Part shown: one piece after another, positions 8,084 through 16,785 of the stretch
Layout: each line of letters begins with the position of its first letter
Position numbering within the stretch: position 1 is the stretch's first letter
DNA from: Lysinibacillus fusiformis
GTDB lineage: Bacteria; Bacillota; Bacilli; Bacillales_A; Planococcaceae
Direction: 5' to 3'
NCBI GenBank assembly: GCA_030027265.1
Contig: JASENG010000014.1
Span: 48,506 to 112,505, forward strand
Length of the DNA stretch: 64,000 bases
Notes under the pieces: model-generated
What the model was told of the DNA's origin: nothing
Databases searched by the model: none
Seen by the model: the letters and a program-made list of their open reading frames with translations, nothing else
Position numbers and translations under genes: made by a program

Positions 8084-9496
8084 ATGTCAAAACAGCAAAT
8101 TGGAGTTATCGGGCTAGCGGTAATGGGGAAAAATCTAGCCTTTAATATTGAAAGTAGAGGGTATACAGTTTCTGTTTTTAACCGTTCCCGTTCGAAAACC
8201 GATGAAATGATGCAAGAAGCAAATGGGAAAAATATTGTTCCAACTTACACATTAGAAGAATTCGTTGCTTCTCTAGAAGTGCCACGTAAAATTTTAATCA
8301 TGGTTAAAGCGGGTGAGGCAACAGATGCAACCATTAACGGATTAAAACCATTACTTCAAAAAGGTGACATTTTAATTGATGGAGGAAACGCATTCTTTCC
8401 TGATACGCGACGTCGTAACCAAGAGCTTAGTGAACTTGGCATCCATTTTATCGGGACAGGTGTGTCTGGTGGAGAAGAAGGAGCGTTAACAGGTCCTTCG
8501 ATTATGCCGGGTGGACAAAAGGAAGCCTATGATTTAGTCGCTCCGATATTAACAGCCATTTCGGCAAAAGTTGGCGATGATGCTTGTTGTACGTATATTG
8601 GGCCAGATGGTGCAGGTCATTATGTGAAAATGGTCCATAATGGGATTGAATATGGCGATATGCAGTTAATATCTGAATCTTACTTCTTGTTAAAACATTT
8701 ACTCGGATTATCTGCAGAAGAACTCCACGAAGTATTTTCTGAGTGGAATCAAGGCGAATTAGATAGTTACTTAGTGGAGATTACCGCTGACATTTTCAAA
8801 AAGTACGATGATGAAACAGGTAAGCCCATGGTTGATGTCATTTTAGACAAAGCGGGGCAAAAAGGAACGGGTAAATGGACAAGTCAAAGTGCATTAGACT
8901 TAGGTGTTCCGCTTCCCGTGATTACAGAATCGGTATTTGCACGATTCATTTCAGCACTGAAAGATGAACGTGTAGCAGCAAGTAAGCAGATTCAAGGACC
9001 AAAGCCCGCACTGTTTACGGGTGATAGAGCTACGTTCATTGAAGATATTCGAAAAGCTCTCTATATGAGTAAAATTGTTTCGTATGCCCAAGGGTTTGCT
9101 CAAATGAAAGCTGCTTCAGAAGAATATAATTGGAATCTCCAATATGGGGATATTGCGATGATTTTCCGCGGCGGTTGTATCATTCGCGCAGGATTCCTAC
9201 AAAAAATTAAAGACGCGTATGATCGTGATGCAAATTTAAACAATTTACTGCTTGACCCTTACTTCAAAGAAATCGCAGAAAATTATCAAGGGGCGTTACG
9301 TGAAGTCATCGCAGCAGCCGTGATGAATGGACTTCCTGTTCCAACCCTTGCATCCGCATTAACGTACTTCGATAGCTATCGTACGGAAACATTACCTGCG
9401 AACTTAATCCAGGCGCAACGTGATTATTTCGGCGCTCATACGTATGAACGTGTCGATAAAGAAGGCATCTTCCATACAGAATGGTTGAAGAAATAG
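8084..9496 (+). CDS. gnd: 6-phosphogluconate dehydrogenase, decarboxylating
   Basis: This 470-residue enzyme oxidises 6-phosphogluconate to ribulose 5-phosphate and CO2, producing NADPH. Motifs in order: the Rossmann loop [12 protein letters not shown], the cofactor-contacting [21 protein letters not shown], the substrate motif [19 protein letters not shown] and the catalytic [18 protein letters not shown]. The frame is open from 8036, but AAGGAGAAG at 8068-8076 and family alignment favour the ATG at 8084 (MSKQQIG). It is transcribed alone: the HxlR-type element lies upstream and a terminator follows. In this cluster it closes the dissimilatory RuMP cycle by returning the formaldehyde acceptor and releasing the carbon as CO2. 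Confidence 0.96.
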   Translation: MSKQQIGVIGLAVMGKNLAFNIESRGYTVSVFNRSRSKTDEMMQEANGKNIVPTYTLEEFVASLEVPRKILIMVKAGEATDATINGLKPLLQKGDILIDGGNAFFPDTRRRNQELSELGIHFIGTGVSGGEEGALTGPSIMPGGQKEAYDLVAPILTAISAKVGDDACCTYIGPDGAGHYVKMVHNGIEYGDMQLISESYFLLKHLLGLSAEELHEVFSEWNQGELDSYLVEITADIFKKYDDETGKPMVDVILDKAGQKGTGKWTSQSALDLGVPLPVITESVFARFISALKDERVAASKQIQGPKPALFTGDRATFIEDIRKALYMSKIVSYAQGFAQMKAASEEYNWNLQYGDIAMIFRGGCIIRAGFLQKIKDAYDRDANLNNLLLDPYFKEIAENYQGALREVIAAAVMNGLPVPTLASALTYFDSYRTETLPANLIQAQRDYFGAHTYERVDKEGIFHTEWLKK

Positions 9497-9517
9497 CGTT
9501 TAAGAGTGTCCCACAAG

Positions 9518-9557
9518 GAAACTTTTGGGGCATAATTTTTAAAAAGTTTCTTTTTTT
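9518..9557 (+). terminator. Terminator after gnd
   Basis: Stem GAAACTTTT / AAAAGTTTC followed by seven T residues. It separates gnd from the next transcription unit. Confidence 0.75.
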
Positions 9558-9590
9558 ACAGTATTTTTTATAGCACTATGTTTACTTTAA

Positions 9591-9647
9591 GTTACTATAT
9601 ACAAATAATGTGCGTACTTTTAAAAGGTGATCTAAAAGTAATACAAT
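9591..9647 (+). promoter_or_regulatory. Promoter with HxlR-type element, copy C (zinc-ribbon/zwf unit)
   Basis: A 33-bp element (9591-9623) ending GTGCGTACTTTTAA aligns with copy B at about 25 of 33 positions. A weak -35 TTTTAA (9618-9623) is followed after 18 bp by TACAAT (9642-9647). It would drive the zinc-ribbon gene, zwf, pgi and possibly adh. Confidence 0.7.
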
Positions 9648-9706
9648 ATTTCAGCAAAGCCTGTGTGAATTTAGGGAGTAAGTTTTGTGAGAAAGGAGAA
9701 GTTCTA

Positions 9707-9907
9707 ATGGAAAGACACAATGGGAAAAATCGGTGGCTTTGTGAAAGATGTTTAACGATCACACAAAACAATGAAGAATGTCCTAAATGCGGATGTTCTC
9801 ATTTAAGAGAAATTAGGATTTGCTCATATGCTGGGGCTGGGGAAATAAACAAAATCTACGGAATAGGTACAGTAAATGAGCAAATCATTTATAAGAAAGT
9901 GAGATAG
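9707..9907 (+). CDS. Small zinc-ribbon protein in RuMP operon
   Basis: This 66-residue protein has a four-cysteine zinc ribbon: CERC followed by CPKC/CGC, about 13 residues apart, then a short beta-rich tail with YGIGTVNEQIIYKK. I recognise no named family. The frame is open from 9578, but AAAGGAG at 9691-9697 points to the ATG at 9707. It ends five bases before zwf and is preceded by copy C of the putative HxlR element, so it is co-expressed with the formaldehyde-oxidation enzymes. Possible roles are a metal- or thiol-based sensor, an adaptor for the enzymes, or a small nucleic-acid binder. The sequence does not decide among these. Confidence 0.75.
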   Translation: MERHNGKNRWLCERCLTITQNNEECPKCGCSHLREIRICSYAGAGEINKIYGIGTVNEQIIYKKVR

Positions 9908-9912
9908 TGTAA

Positions 9913-11367
9913 ATGGATTCTATGACGTTTGTATTATTTGGGGCAACAGGGGATTTAGCGAAAAGAAAAATCTATCCTGCCCTGTTCAATTTATATTTAA
10001 ATCAAAAGTTACCAAAGTCATTTTCAGTCATTGGTGTTGGTAGACGCGAGATTCCTGATAGTGAATATCAATCAAGTGTCAAAAATTCCTTGTTTACATT
10101 TTCTAGACACTCACTGGTAGATCAAAGTAAAAAAGAAGAGTTCGTAGAATCCTTTCATTATTGCCAGATGGATGTTACAAATACCGAAAATTATAAGAAA
10201 TTATTAGAACTCGTCCAACAAAATGAAAAAGAACACGGCATTGAAGAGAATCGAATGTTTTATCTTTCAGTTGCACCTGAATTTTTTGATGTCATTGCAA
10301 TGAACATTAAAGAAAGTGGATTAGGTGCAACAAAAGGATGGAAACGATTGATCATCGAAAAGCCCTTTGGCAAGGATTTAAAATCTGCACAACAGTTAAA
10401 CGAAAAACTAAGTAAGGCTTTTGAAGAAGATGAAATTTATCGGATCGATCATTATTTAGGAAAGCCAATGGTTCAGAATCTCGAAGCTTTAATCTTTGCG
10501 AACCCTGTATTGCAAGGTTTATGGAACAATCAATTTATCGCCAATGTTCAAATTACGGCAAGCGAAACAGTCGGGGTAGAACAGAGGGCTGGTTATTACG
10601 ACAAAGCAGGGGCTATTCGTGATATGGTCCAAAATCATATGCTACAGCTGTTAATGATGACATCCATGCATATGCCGAAACGGAATACCGCGAATGATGT
10701 TCGAAATGAAAAAAGAAAAGTGCTTGAATCATTGCGCCCATTACAAAAGGATTCAGTAGGTGTTGATGTTGTTCGTGGCCAGTATAAAGGAGGCGAAATA
10801 TACGGGGAACCAGTAGCGGCATATAGAGAAGAGCCAGGCGTTGATGCTTCTTCTCAGAACGATACATTTATTGCGGCTCGTCTATGGATTGATAATTCTT
10901 TCTGGGAAGGCGTTCCGTTTTATATTCGAACTGGAAAAAGAATGAAGGAAAAATCAACGAAAATTGTCATTGAATTTAAAAATCCTTTAAAGGATTCCTA
11001 TACTTCAGAGATGAAGAAGATTGAACCGAATCTACTCACTGTCAATATCTATCCAAATGAAGGGGTTTCCCTCCAGTTAAATAGTAAAAATCCTGTAAAC
11101 GGAAAAATGGAACCGATTATTGTAGACTTCGTAGCGAGTAAGCAAGACGTTCCCGAAGCCTATGAACTTTTGCTATTTGATGCCCTAATGGGAGATTCTA
11201 CATTTTTTGCACATTGGAATGAGGTAGAACTATCTTGGAAATGGGTAGAACCGATATTAGAGGCATTTGAAGAAAATATGGTTCCTCTACACTTTTATTT
11301 ATCGGGATTAATGGGACCAGAGGCTGCAAGTAAATTATTAGAGGAAGATGGATATAAGTGGTGGTAA
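9913..11367 (+). CDS. zwf: Glucose-6-phosphate 1-dehydrogenase
   Basis: This 484-residue enzyme oxidises glucose 6-phosphate to 6-phosphogluconolactone with NADP. The N-terminal cofactor motif GATGDLAKRKIYPAL, the EKPFGKDL segment and the active-site signature RIDHYLGKPMVQN (with the catalytic His) are intact, and the length is normal. The start is either the ATG at 9913 or a second ATG at 9922; neither has a strong ribosome site, so translational coupling to the zinc-ribbon gene five bases upstream is likely. In context it catalyses the first oxidation of the dissimilatory RuMP cycle. Confidence 0.96.
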   Translation: MDSMTFVLFGATGDLAKRKIYPALFNLYLNQKLPKSFSVIGVGRREIPDSEYQSSVKNSLFTFSRHSLVDQSKKEEFVESFHYCQMDVTNTENYKKLLELVQQNEKEHGIEENRMFYLSVAPEFFDVIAMNIKESGLGATKGWKRLIIEKPFGKDLKSAQQLNEKLSKAFEEDEIYRIDHYLGKPMVQNLEALIFANPVLQGLWNNQFIANVQITASETVGVEQRAGYYDKAGAIRDMVQNHMLQLLMMTSMHMPKRNTANDVRNEKRKVLESLRPLQKDSVGVDVVRGQYKGGEIYGEPVAAYREEPGVDASSQNDTFIAARLWIDNSFWEGVPFYIRTGKRMKEKSTKIVIEFKNPLKDSYTSEMKKIEPNLLTVNIYPNEGVSLQLNSKNPVNGKMEPIIVDFVASKQDVPEAYELLLFDALMGDSTFFAHWNEVELSWKWVEPILEAFEENMVPLHFYLSGLMGPEAASKLLEEDGYKWW

Positions 11368-11477
11368 AATGACTACCCATTTTTTGGATATAAAATTAAA
11401 GAATAAGTAATTTTTTTAGAGAAAATTATAGATGAGTTCAGGGTAAGTAAAAATTGCTCTGGAAAGGAGAAATCATT

Positions 11478-12821
11478 ATGACTATTTCATTTGACTACAC
11501 CAATGCCTTACCATTCATGAAAAAAAGTGAAGTAGAGGGATTTAGTGAATTTGTAAAAGTGGCGCATGAAATGCTTCATGAAAAGAAAGGACCTGGTTCC
11601 GATTATCTTGGATGGCTTGACTTACCACTCCATTATGATAAAGAAGAATTTTCACGCATTAAAGAGGCTGCAAAAAGAATCCAAAATCAATCCGATGCCT
11701 TGATTGTCATTGGAATTGGCGGTTCTTATTTAGGTGCAAGATCGGCCATTGAAGCATTATCCCACACATTTCACAATCAAGTAAACGGTAAGACACAAGT
11801 TTATTATGCTGGAAATAATATTAGTTCCACTTATATCATTCACTTGTTAGAACAATTAGAGGGAAAAGATATTTCTGTGAATGTCATTTCTAAATCAGGA
11901 ACTACAACAGAGCCGGCCCTAGCTTTCCGAATCTTTCGTAGCTATTTAGAACGAAAATATGGAAAGGAAGAGGCTAGAAAACGTATTTTCGTGACAACCG
12001 ACAAAGAAAAAGGCGCATTAAAAAAACTTTCTGATGATGAAGGGTATGAAACTTTCGTTATTCCGGATGATGTTGGCGGAAGGTATTCTGTGTTAACGGC
12101 AGTAGGTCTTTTACCAATTGCTGTCGCAGGGCTTGATGTGGACCAAATAATGGCGGGAGCTGCAGCTGCTGCACAGAAGTACAATAACCCTGACCTCATG
12201 ACAAATGATTGCTACCAATATGCAACAGTAAGAAATGCACTTTACAACAAAGGAAAAGTGATTGAATTACTCGTGAATTATGAGCCATCCCTTCATTTTA
12301 TCTCGGAATGGTGGAAACAGCTATTCGGGGAAAGTGAAGGGAAAGATCAAAAAGGTCTTTTCCCTGCATCTGTTGATTTCTCAACGGATTTGCATTCAAT
12401 GGGGCAATATGTGCAAGAAGGTAGACGAGACCTAATCGAAACAGTTTTACAAATTAAGAAACCTAAAGTTGATTTGCCAATCGAGGAGGATCCTGACAAT
12501 ATTGACGGATTAAACTTCCTTACGGGGAAAACGATGGATGAAGTCAACAAGAGTGCATTTCAGGGGACTCTTTTAGCCCATGTGGATGGACAAGTACCCA
12601 ATTTAGTCATTGAACTCGACGAATTGAACGAGTACACATATGGTGAATTGGTTTACTTTTTCGAAAAGGCATGTGGGATTAGTGGCCATCTACTAGGAGT
12701 AAATCCATTCGATCAACCTGGAGTGGAAGCATATAAAAAGAATATGTTCGCACTACTTGGTAAACCCGGTTATGAATCAGAGAAAGAGGCGATTATGGAA
12801 CGCCTCTCTTCATCAAGTTAG
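11478..12821 (+). CDS. pgi: Glucose-6-phosphate isomerase
   Basis: This 447-residue cytoplasmic enzyme interconverts fructose 6-phosphate and glucose 6-phosphate. Here it would link the HxlB product to Zwf. Motifs seen are [32 protein letters not shown], the signature region [19 protein letters not shown] and the C-terminal [27 protein letters not shown] is correctly placed for the ATG at 11478 rather than the in-frame ATG at 11454. It lies 110 bases after zwf with no terminator between. Bacillaceae normally carry a separate housekeeping pgi, so this is probably a pathway-dedicated paralogue; that can be checked in the full genome. Confidence 0.95.
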   Translation: MTISFDYTNALPFMKKSEVEGFSEFVKVAHEMLHEKKGPGSDYLGWLDLPLHYDKEEFSRIKEAAKRIQNQSDALIVIGIGGSYLGARSAIEALSHTFHNQVNGKTQVYYAGNNISSTYIIHLLEQLEGKDISVNVISKSGTTTEPALAFRIFRSYLERKYGKEEARKRIFVTTDKEKGALKKLSDDEGYETFVIPDDVGGRYSVLTAVGLLPIAVAGLDVDQIMAGAAAAAQKYNNPDLMTNDCYQYATVRNALYNKGKVIELLVNYEPSLHFISEWWKQLFGESEGKDQKGLFPASVDFSTDLHSMGQYVQEGRRDLIETVLQIKKPKVDLPIEEDPDNIDGLNFLTGKTMDEVNKSAFQGTLLAHVDGQVPNLVIELDELNEYTYGELVYFFEKACGISGHLLGVNPFDQPGVEAYKKNMFALLGKPGYESEKEAIMERLSSSS

Positions 12822-12919
12822 TTAAGGTAAAAGCAGTCTTTTAGAAATTAACAAAAGGCACATACTAAATTTTGTGAGTGCGAAATATTTAAAGAAGTAT
12901 TACAGCTAGGAGGATCCTC

Positions 12920-14086
12920 ATGAATCGATTTACTATACCAAGAGATATTTACTTTGGAGAAAACGCTCTTGATGTCTTAAAGACATTAGAAGGAACAAAA
13001 GCTGCTTTAGTTATTGGAGGTAGCTCCGTTAAAAAAAGTGGCAATCTTGATAAAATCCAACAACTTCTTTCCGAAGCGAAAATGGAAACGAAGGTGATTG
13101 AGGGAATTACAACAGAGCCGACAACAAAAATGGTTCAAGAAGGTGTAAGCATCCTGAATGATTTCCAACCAGATTGGGTTATTGGAATAGGTGGTGGTTC
13201 TCCAATGGATGCAGCAAAAGCGATGTGGGTATTTTATGAACATCCTGAATTAACTTTTGAAGCTGCTACAAAACCATTTAGTTTGCCACACTTACGTACA
13301 AAGGCAAAGTTTGTGGGCATTCCGACAACAAGTGGAAGTGCATCTGAAATTTCGAACCTTTCAGTTATTACAGATTCCGAAACGGGTGTAAAATATCCAC
13401 TAGCTGATTTTGAATTGACACCTGATCTGGCAATCATTGATCCAATCATGGTTCAATCTATGCCAAAGCATGTAACAGCTCATAGTGGAATGGATGCCAT
13501 TACACACAGCATCGAAGCTTATGTAGCCAAGCCACGCACCATTTTCACGGATTCATTGGCGATTGAAGCAGCTGAAGTACTAAAAGAGAATCTTCTATTA
13601 TCTTACAATGGTGATACAAAAGCTCGTGAACAAGTCCACTATGCACAAGCGATGGCTGGTATGTCATTCGCTAACGCCGTATTAGGAATCGTACACAGTC
13701 TTGCACACAAAAGTGGACCGACATTTAGTATTCCACATGGTTGTGCGAATGCGATTTATTTACCATATGTGATTCAATTTAATCGTACAGTAGTAGAGGA
13801 CCGTTTTGCGACAATTGCGAAACGACTTGGTCTAGTAGGCGAAGAAAATAAGGAACTGGTAGATTCATTAATCTCTTGGATTCGTGAGTTAAACCGTGAA
13901 ATGGACATCCCTAATACACTTAAAGACTACGGAGTATCTGAAGAGATGTTTAATCAACACGTAGACGAAATGGCAGCAAATGCTGTACTAGATCCATGTA
14001 CAAGTACGAATCCTCGCGAAACATCTGTAGAAGAAATGAAGAAACTTTTTGTAGCCGCATTTTATGGCCAAGAAGTTACATTCTAA
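12920..14086 (+). CDS. Iron-containing (group III) alcohol dehydrogenase
   Basis: This 388-residue NAD(P)-dependent alcohol dehydrogenase has the cofactor loop GIGGGSPMDAAKAMW and predicted metal ligands Asp192, His196, His259 and His273 in GMDAITHSIEAY, GIVHSLAHK and SIPHGCANA. Bacillus methanolicus methanol dehydrogenase belongs to the same superfamily. This sequence, with its MNRFTIPRDIYFGENAL start and FYGQEVTF end, looks closer to clostridial butanol/propanediol-type enzymes. TAGGAGGATC precedes the ATG. It ends the zwf-pgi unit and is followed by a terminator. In context it could make formaldehyde from methanol, or remove aldehyde by reduction. Family certain, substrate open. Confidence 0.9.
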   Translation: MNRFTIPRDIYFGENALDVLKTLEGTKAALVIGGSSVKKSGNLDKIQQLLSEAKMETKVIEGITTEPTTKMVQEGVSILNDFQPDWVIGIGGGSPMDAAKAMWVFYEHPELTFEAATKPFSLPHLRTKAKFVGIPTTSGSASEISNLSVITDSETGVKYPLADFELTPDLAIIDPIMVQSMPKHVTAHSGMDAITHSIEAYVAKPRTIFTDSLAIEAAEVLKENLLLSYNGDTKAREQVHYAQAMAGMSFANAVLGIVHSLAHKSGPTFSIPHGCANAIYLPYVIQFNRTVVEDRFATIAKRLGLVGEENKELVDSLISWIRELNREMDIPNTLKDYGVSEEMFNQHVDEMAANAVLDPCTSTNPRETSVEEMKKLFVAAFYGQEVTF

Positions 14087-14124
14087 ATAAAAGATAATAA
14101 CACATAATTAATATACCTTTACTG

Positions 14125-14158
14125 CAGCCGTTCTAGTATAAGGACGGCTGTTGTTTTT
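14125..14158 (+). terminator. Terminator after adh
   Basis: Stem CAGCCGT / ACGGCTG, extended by further pairs, is followed by TTGTTTTT. It closes the RuMP unit. Confidence 0.75.
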
Positions 14159-14321
14159 GTATATTTTATTTACTGCATGTGGGTTTTATAGAACATTGAA
14201 TGAACAATTCCTAGGACCTCTATCTTTGGTTTAAGGAATTTTGGTGGAATATATGAAATAACAAATTCATAGATGGTAATTATTAAAAAATAATCAATCA
14301 TAATGAAAAGAGGGTTATAAG

Positions 14322-15320
14322 ATGGTGCGTGTAGGTATTGTAGGTACAAATTGGATTACTGATAAGTTACTTGAGGCAGCAAAATTAGTGGAAAATTTTG
14401 AGTTATCGGCTGTTTACTCCAGAACCAGAGAACGAGCAGAAGAAGTTGCAGAAAAATATAATGTTGAAACGATTTTTACTAACCTTGAAGAAATGGCAGC
14501 TAGTTCTATCATTGATGCTGTCTATATAGCTACACCAAATGCTTTCCATGCTGAACAATCGATATTATTTTTACGAAATAACAAACATGTATTATGCGAA
14601 AAACCATTAGCAGCAAATGCATCTGAAGTTAAGAAAATGTTTGAGACTGCAAATGAACATGATGTGTTATTAATGGAAGCAATGAAATCTACGTTACTTC
14701 CTAATTTCAAGGCCATTCAAAATAATTTACATAAAATTGGCCGTGTTCGTAAATTTTTTTCAAGCTATTGTCAATATTCTTCTCGTTACGACAAATACAA
14801 AGAAGGAATTATTTTGAACGCCTTTAATCCGATTTATGCAAATGGTGCATTGATGGATCTTGGTTCATATTGTTTTTATCCTTTAGTTACATTATTCGGA
14901 GAACCTATGGATATAAAAGCAACAAGTGTGATGTTGGAGTCAGGAGTCGATGGTGAAGGTAGCGTGTTACTTCAATATGAAGATAAAGAAGCGGTTGTAA
15001 TGTATTCAAAAATCAGCAACTCACATTTACCAAGTGAAATTCAAGGAGAAAATGGAAGCATGATCATCGATAAATTACATATGGCTGAATATGTTGAAAT
15101 TCGTTACAATGATGGCTCAGTTGAAATATTAACAGTTGAACAGCCATATCCTGCGATGTATTACGAAGTAAAAGAATTTGTTGAATTAATAGAAACTGGT
15201 AAAACTATATCTGACATTAATTCTTATGTTAATTCCTACAAAACAATGCATGTAATGGATCAAGTGAGAGAAATGATTGGACTTGTTTATCCAAATGATA
15301 AAAAAGTTAAAGATTGGTAG
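14322..15320 (+). CDS. Gfo/Idh/MocA family oxidoreductase
   Basis: This 332-residue protein has an N-terminal Rossmann domain (VGIVGTNWITDKLLEAA), the family motif HVLCEKPLAANASEV containing the conserved EKP, and a C-terminal alpha/beta domain. Relatives oxidise sugars, inositols or other polyols with NAD(P). AAGAGGG precedes the ATG. It lies downstream of the adh terminator, so it need not belong to the RuMP unit, and no HxlR-type element was seen in front of it. It resembles the YulF-like branch of B. subtilis in general organisation, but I cannot assign a substrate. Confidence 0.85.
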   Translation: MVRVGIVGTNWITDKLLEAAKLVENFELSAVYSRTRERAEEVAEKYNVETIFTNLEEMAASSIIDAVYIATPNAFHAEQSILFLRNNKHVLCEKPLAANASEVKKMFETANEHDVLLMEAMKSTLLPNFKAIQNNLHKIGRVRKFFSSYCQYSSRYDKYKEGIILNAFNPIYANGALMDLGSYCFYPLVTLFGEPMDIKATSVMLESGVDGEGSVLLQYEDKEAVVMYSKISNSHLPSEIQGENGSMIIDKLHMAEYVEIRYNDGSVEILTVEQPYPAMYYEVKEFVELIETGKTISDINSYVNSYKTMHVMDQVREMIGLVYPNDKKVKDW

Positions 15321-15440
15321 ATTATTTAATTTTTCTTCTAATTCCTTTTTTAATTCTGTTAATCGCTTTTTATTTTCCTTGTATTGAAGGATAGTCTCTT
15401 CATTTTCTTCAATATAGTTTTGATATGACATTTGGTAAGT

Positions 15441-15720
15441 AAATTGTCATTGAACGTGAACAACGGCTCGACTCTTTTGTACAATCAGGTATTCCTATTG
15501 GAGCATCATTAACCCATACTTACTAGAAGCTATCTTTTACCCTGGAACCCCCCTTCATGAAGGCGCCATACTAGTTTGTAAAAATCAATCTTATCAGCGG
15601 GGAATCTCCTTATTTTCGTGCAGAAAGAAACTGTCTCTGCTGAAAAAGTGAGTGAATTTATTAAAAGCCTTTGATCAAGTATTTGATGAGGCAGATATGT
15701 CTTCAAAAAAATTACTGATT
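15441..15720 (+). pseudogene. Diadenylate cyclase (DAC domain) remnant
   Basis: The forward strand encodes pieces of a DisA_N/DAC domain, which makes cyclic di-AMP: IVIEREQRLDSFVQSGI, then after a stop and frameshift near 15520 LLEAIFYPGTPLHEGAILV, which corresponds to the conserved DGA(V) active-site strand. A second frameshift follows near 15640. There is no start codon and the 5' part is gone. It looks like a broken CdaA/CdaS-like gene. The rest of the gap 15321-16247 holds hairpins and a short repeat. Confidence 0.7.
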
Positions 15721-15776
15721 TGAGCACTCATAAAAAGTATAGAAGTAAATTTGGACAGGAAATCACTGAAACGTAT

Positions 15777-15811
15777 TGTCTTCTGGAATTCAGAAGACAG
15801 TACAATTTTTT
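15777..15811 (+). terminator. Hairpin with T run after DAC remnant
   Basis: Perfect 8-bp stem GTCTTCTG / CAGAAGAC with a 5-base loop; a T run starts 8 bases later, so it is a weak terminator candidate. Confidence 0.35.
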
Positions 15812-15839
15812 CGGAAATTGTTTTACCACAAGAACCGAG

Positions 15840-15866
15840 ACGGAGAACCGTATCATAAGTAAATGA
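15840..15866 (+). repeat. 27-bp intergenic repeat, copy 1
   Basis: It matches 32058-32084 at about 25 of 27 positions (shared core TATCATAAGTAAATGA). Both copies lie just downstream of a decayed gene. Confidence 0.5.
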
Positions 15867-16163
15867 GGTTTTTGAGAGAATATAAGAATCTAAACATTAG
15901 CACTGTGAAAGGATGTTAACAGGTTAGTAAAGCAAAAAGGCAACTAAAAAACAGAAATTTCTTTTAGCCAGCCTTTTGGATTATGCAGTTTTGGAAATGA
16001 GTTCGTTAATTTTTAATAAGACCCTTGATTCATCATTAGCGGAATGGAAGCCTTTTCATATATTCTTTTATGTATAATTTATTTTAAATAAAAGAAAACA
16101 CAATCCCTGTTCAGTTGAACCAATCCACAGCATAAATGATCCAAATACTCCGCAATTAAGCAT

Positions 16164-16205
16164 AAAAAGCACCTTCCTTACAGTTAAGTGAAGGTGCTTC
16201 TTTTC
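16164..16205 (-). terminator. Terminator of second HxlR-type gene
   Basis: Stem AAGCACCTTC / GAAGGTGCTT around a 13-base loop, with A and T tracts on both sides, so it may work in both directions. Confidence 0.75.
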
Positions 16206-16247
16206 TAATAGATTTTGTAAAGCAACATTGTAAATGTAAGCTTATGC

Positions 16248-16637
16248 TTAATTGTTTAATTCCGAAATATCCATTTCTTTTATGATTTCTGCTATCCGAT
16301 TTTTTCCCCATTCATACATCATTTCAACGATAGGAAGTAAAGTCATCCCCAATTCAGTCATGGAATATTCCACTTTCGGTGGAACTTCTGGATAAACCTC
16401 GCGATGAACTATTCCATCTTCCATCAGTTCTCTTAATTGATTCGTTAATATTTTATGAGATATTTTTGGAAAAAGCCTTTGGAGATCACTGAATCGATGT
16501 GGTCCTTCTACCCCTAAATGCCATAAAATAACGATTTTCCATTTACCACTTATAATTGATAAGGTAAGTTCTTTTTCACAATTATAATCACCATTTATGA
16601 TTTTTTCTTTAACTTCATCTCTAAATGTATCTGGCAT
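16248..16637 (-). CDS. HxlR family transcriptional regulator (second copy)
   Basis: This 129-residue winged-helix regulator is clearly related to HxlR at 7344, sharing [21 protein letters not shown], the [18 protein letters not shown] wing and [12 protein letters not shown]. The sensor pair corresponding to HxlR Cys11/Lys13 is kept as Cys20 and Lys22, so a formaldehyde or other aldehyde response is possible. AAGGAGGTAAG precedes the start. It is divergent from a DJ-1/PfpI gene whose promoter carries a related 33-bp element. Its effector is unknown; general electrophiles such as methylglyoxal are alternatives. Confidence 0.88.
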   Translation of the reverse strand: MPDTFRDEVKEKIINGDYNCEKELTLSIISGKWKIVILWHLGVEGPHRFSDLQRLFPKISHKILTNQLRELMEDGIVHREVYPEVPPKVEYSMTELGMTLLPIVEMMYEWGKNRIAEIIKEMDISELNN

Positions 16638-16677
16638 AAATTCTTACCTCCTTATTTGTATCAATTGTAACCTGTTG

Positions 16678-16733
16678 GTAACCTCCTTACAAAAAAGTGC
16701 AGTCTTCACAGTGAAGAAACCCAGCAGTAGAAT
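16678..16733 (+). promoter_or_regulatory. DJ-1/PfpI promoter with HxlR-type element, copy D
   Basis: A 33-bp element (16678-16710) matches the gnd element at about 19 of 33 positions, sharing GTAAC at the start and an AAAAAAGT block in register. It ends in a good -35 TTCACA (16705-16710). TAGAAT (16728-16733) follows after 17 bp. The central CGTAC of copies A-C is changed to CAGTC, perhaps tuned to the neighbouring HxlR paralogue. Confidence 0.55.
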
Positions 16734-16785
16734 GAAATAGTCGTCTTACCGGCGAATTTTTTTTATTAATGAGGAGGAACTACTA

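Noticed and set aside
15310..15431. Minus-strand coiled-coil-like peptide (starts MSYQNYIEENEETILQYKEN)
   Set aside because: It looks protein-like over about 38 residues, but no ribosome site precedes it and its 3' part reads through the end of the Gfo/Idh gene. It may be a relic.
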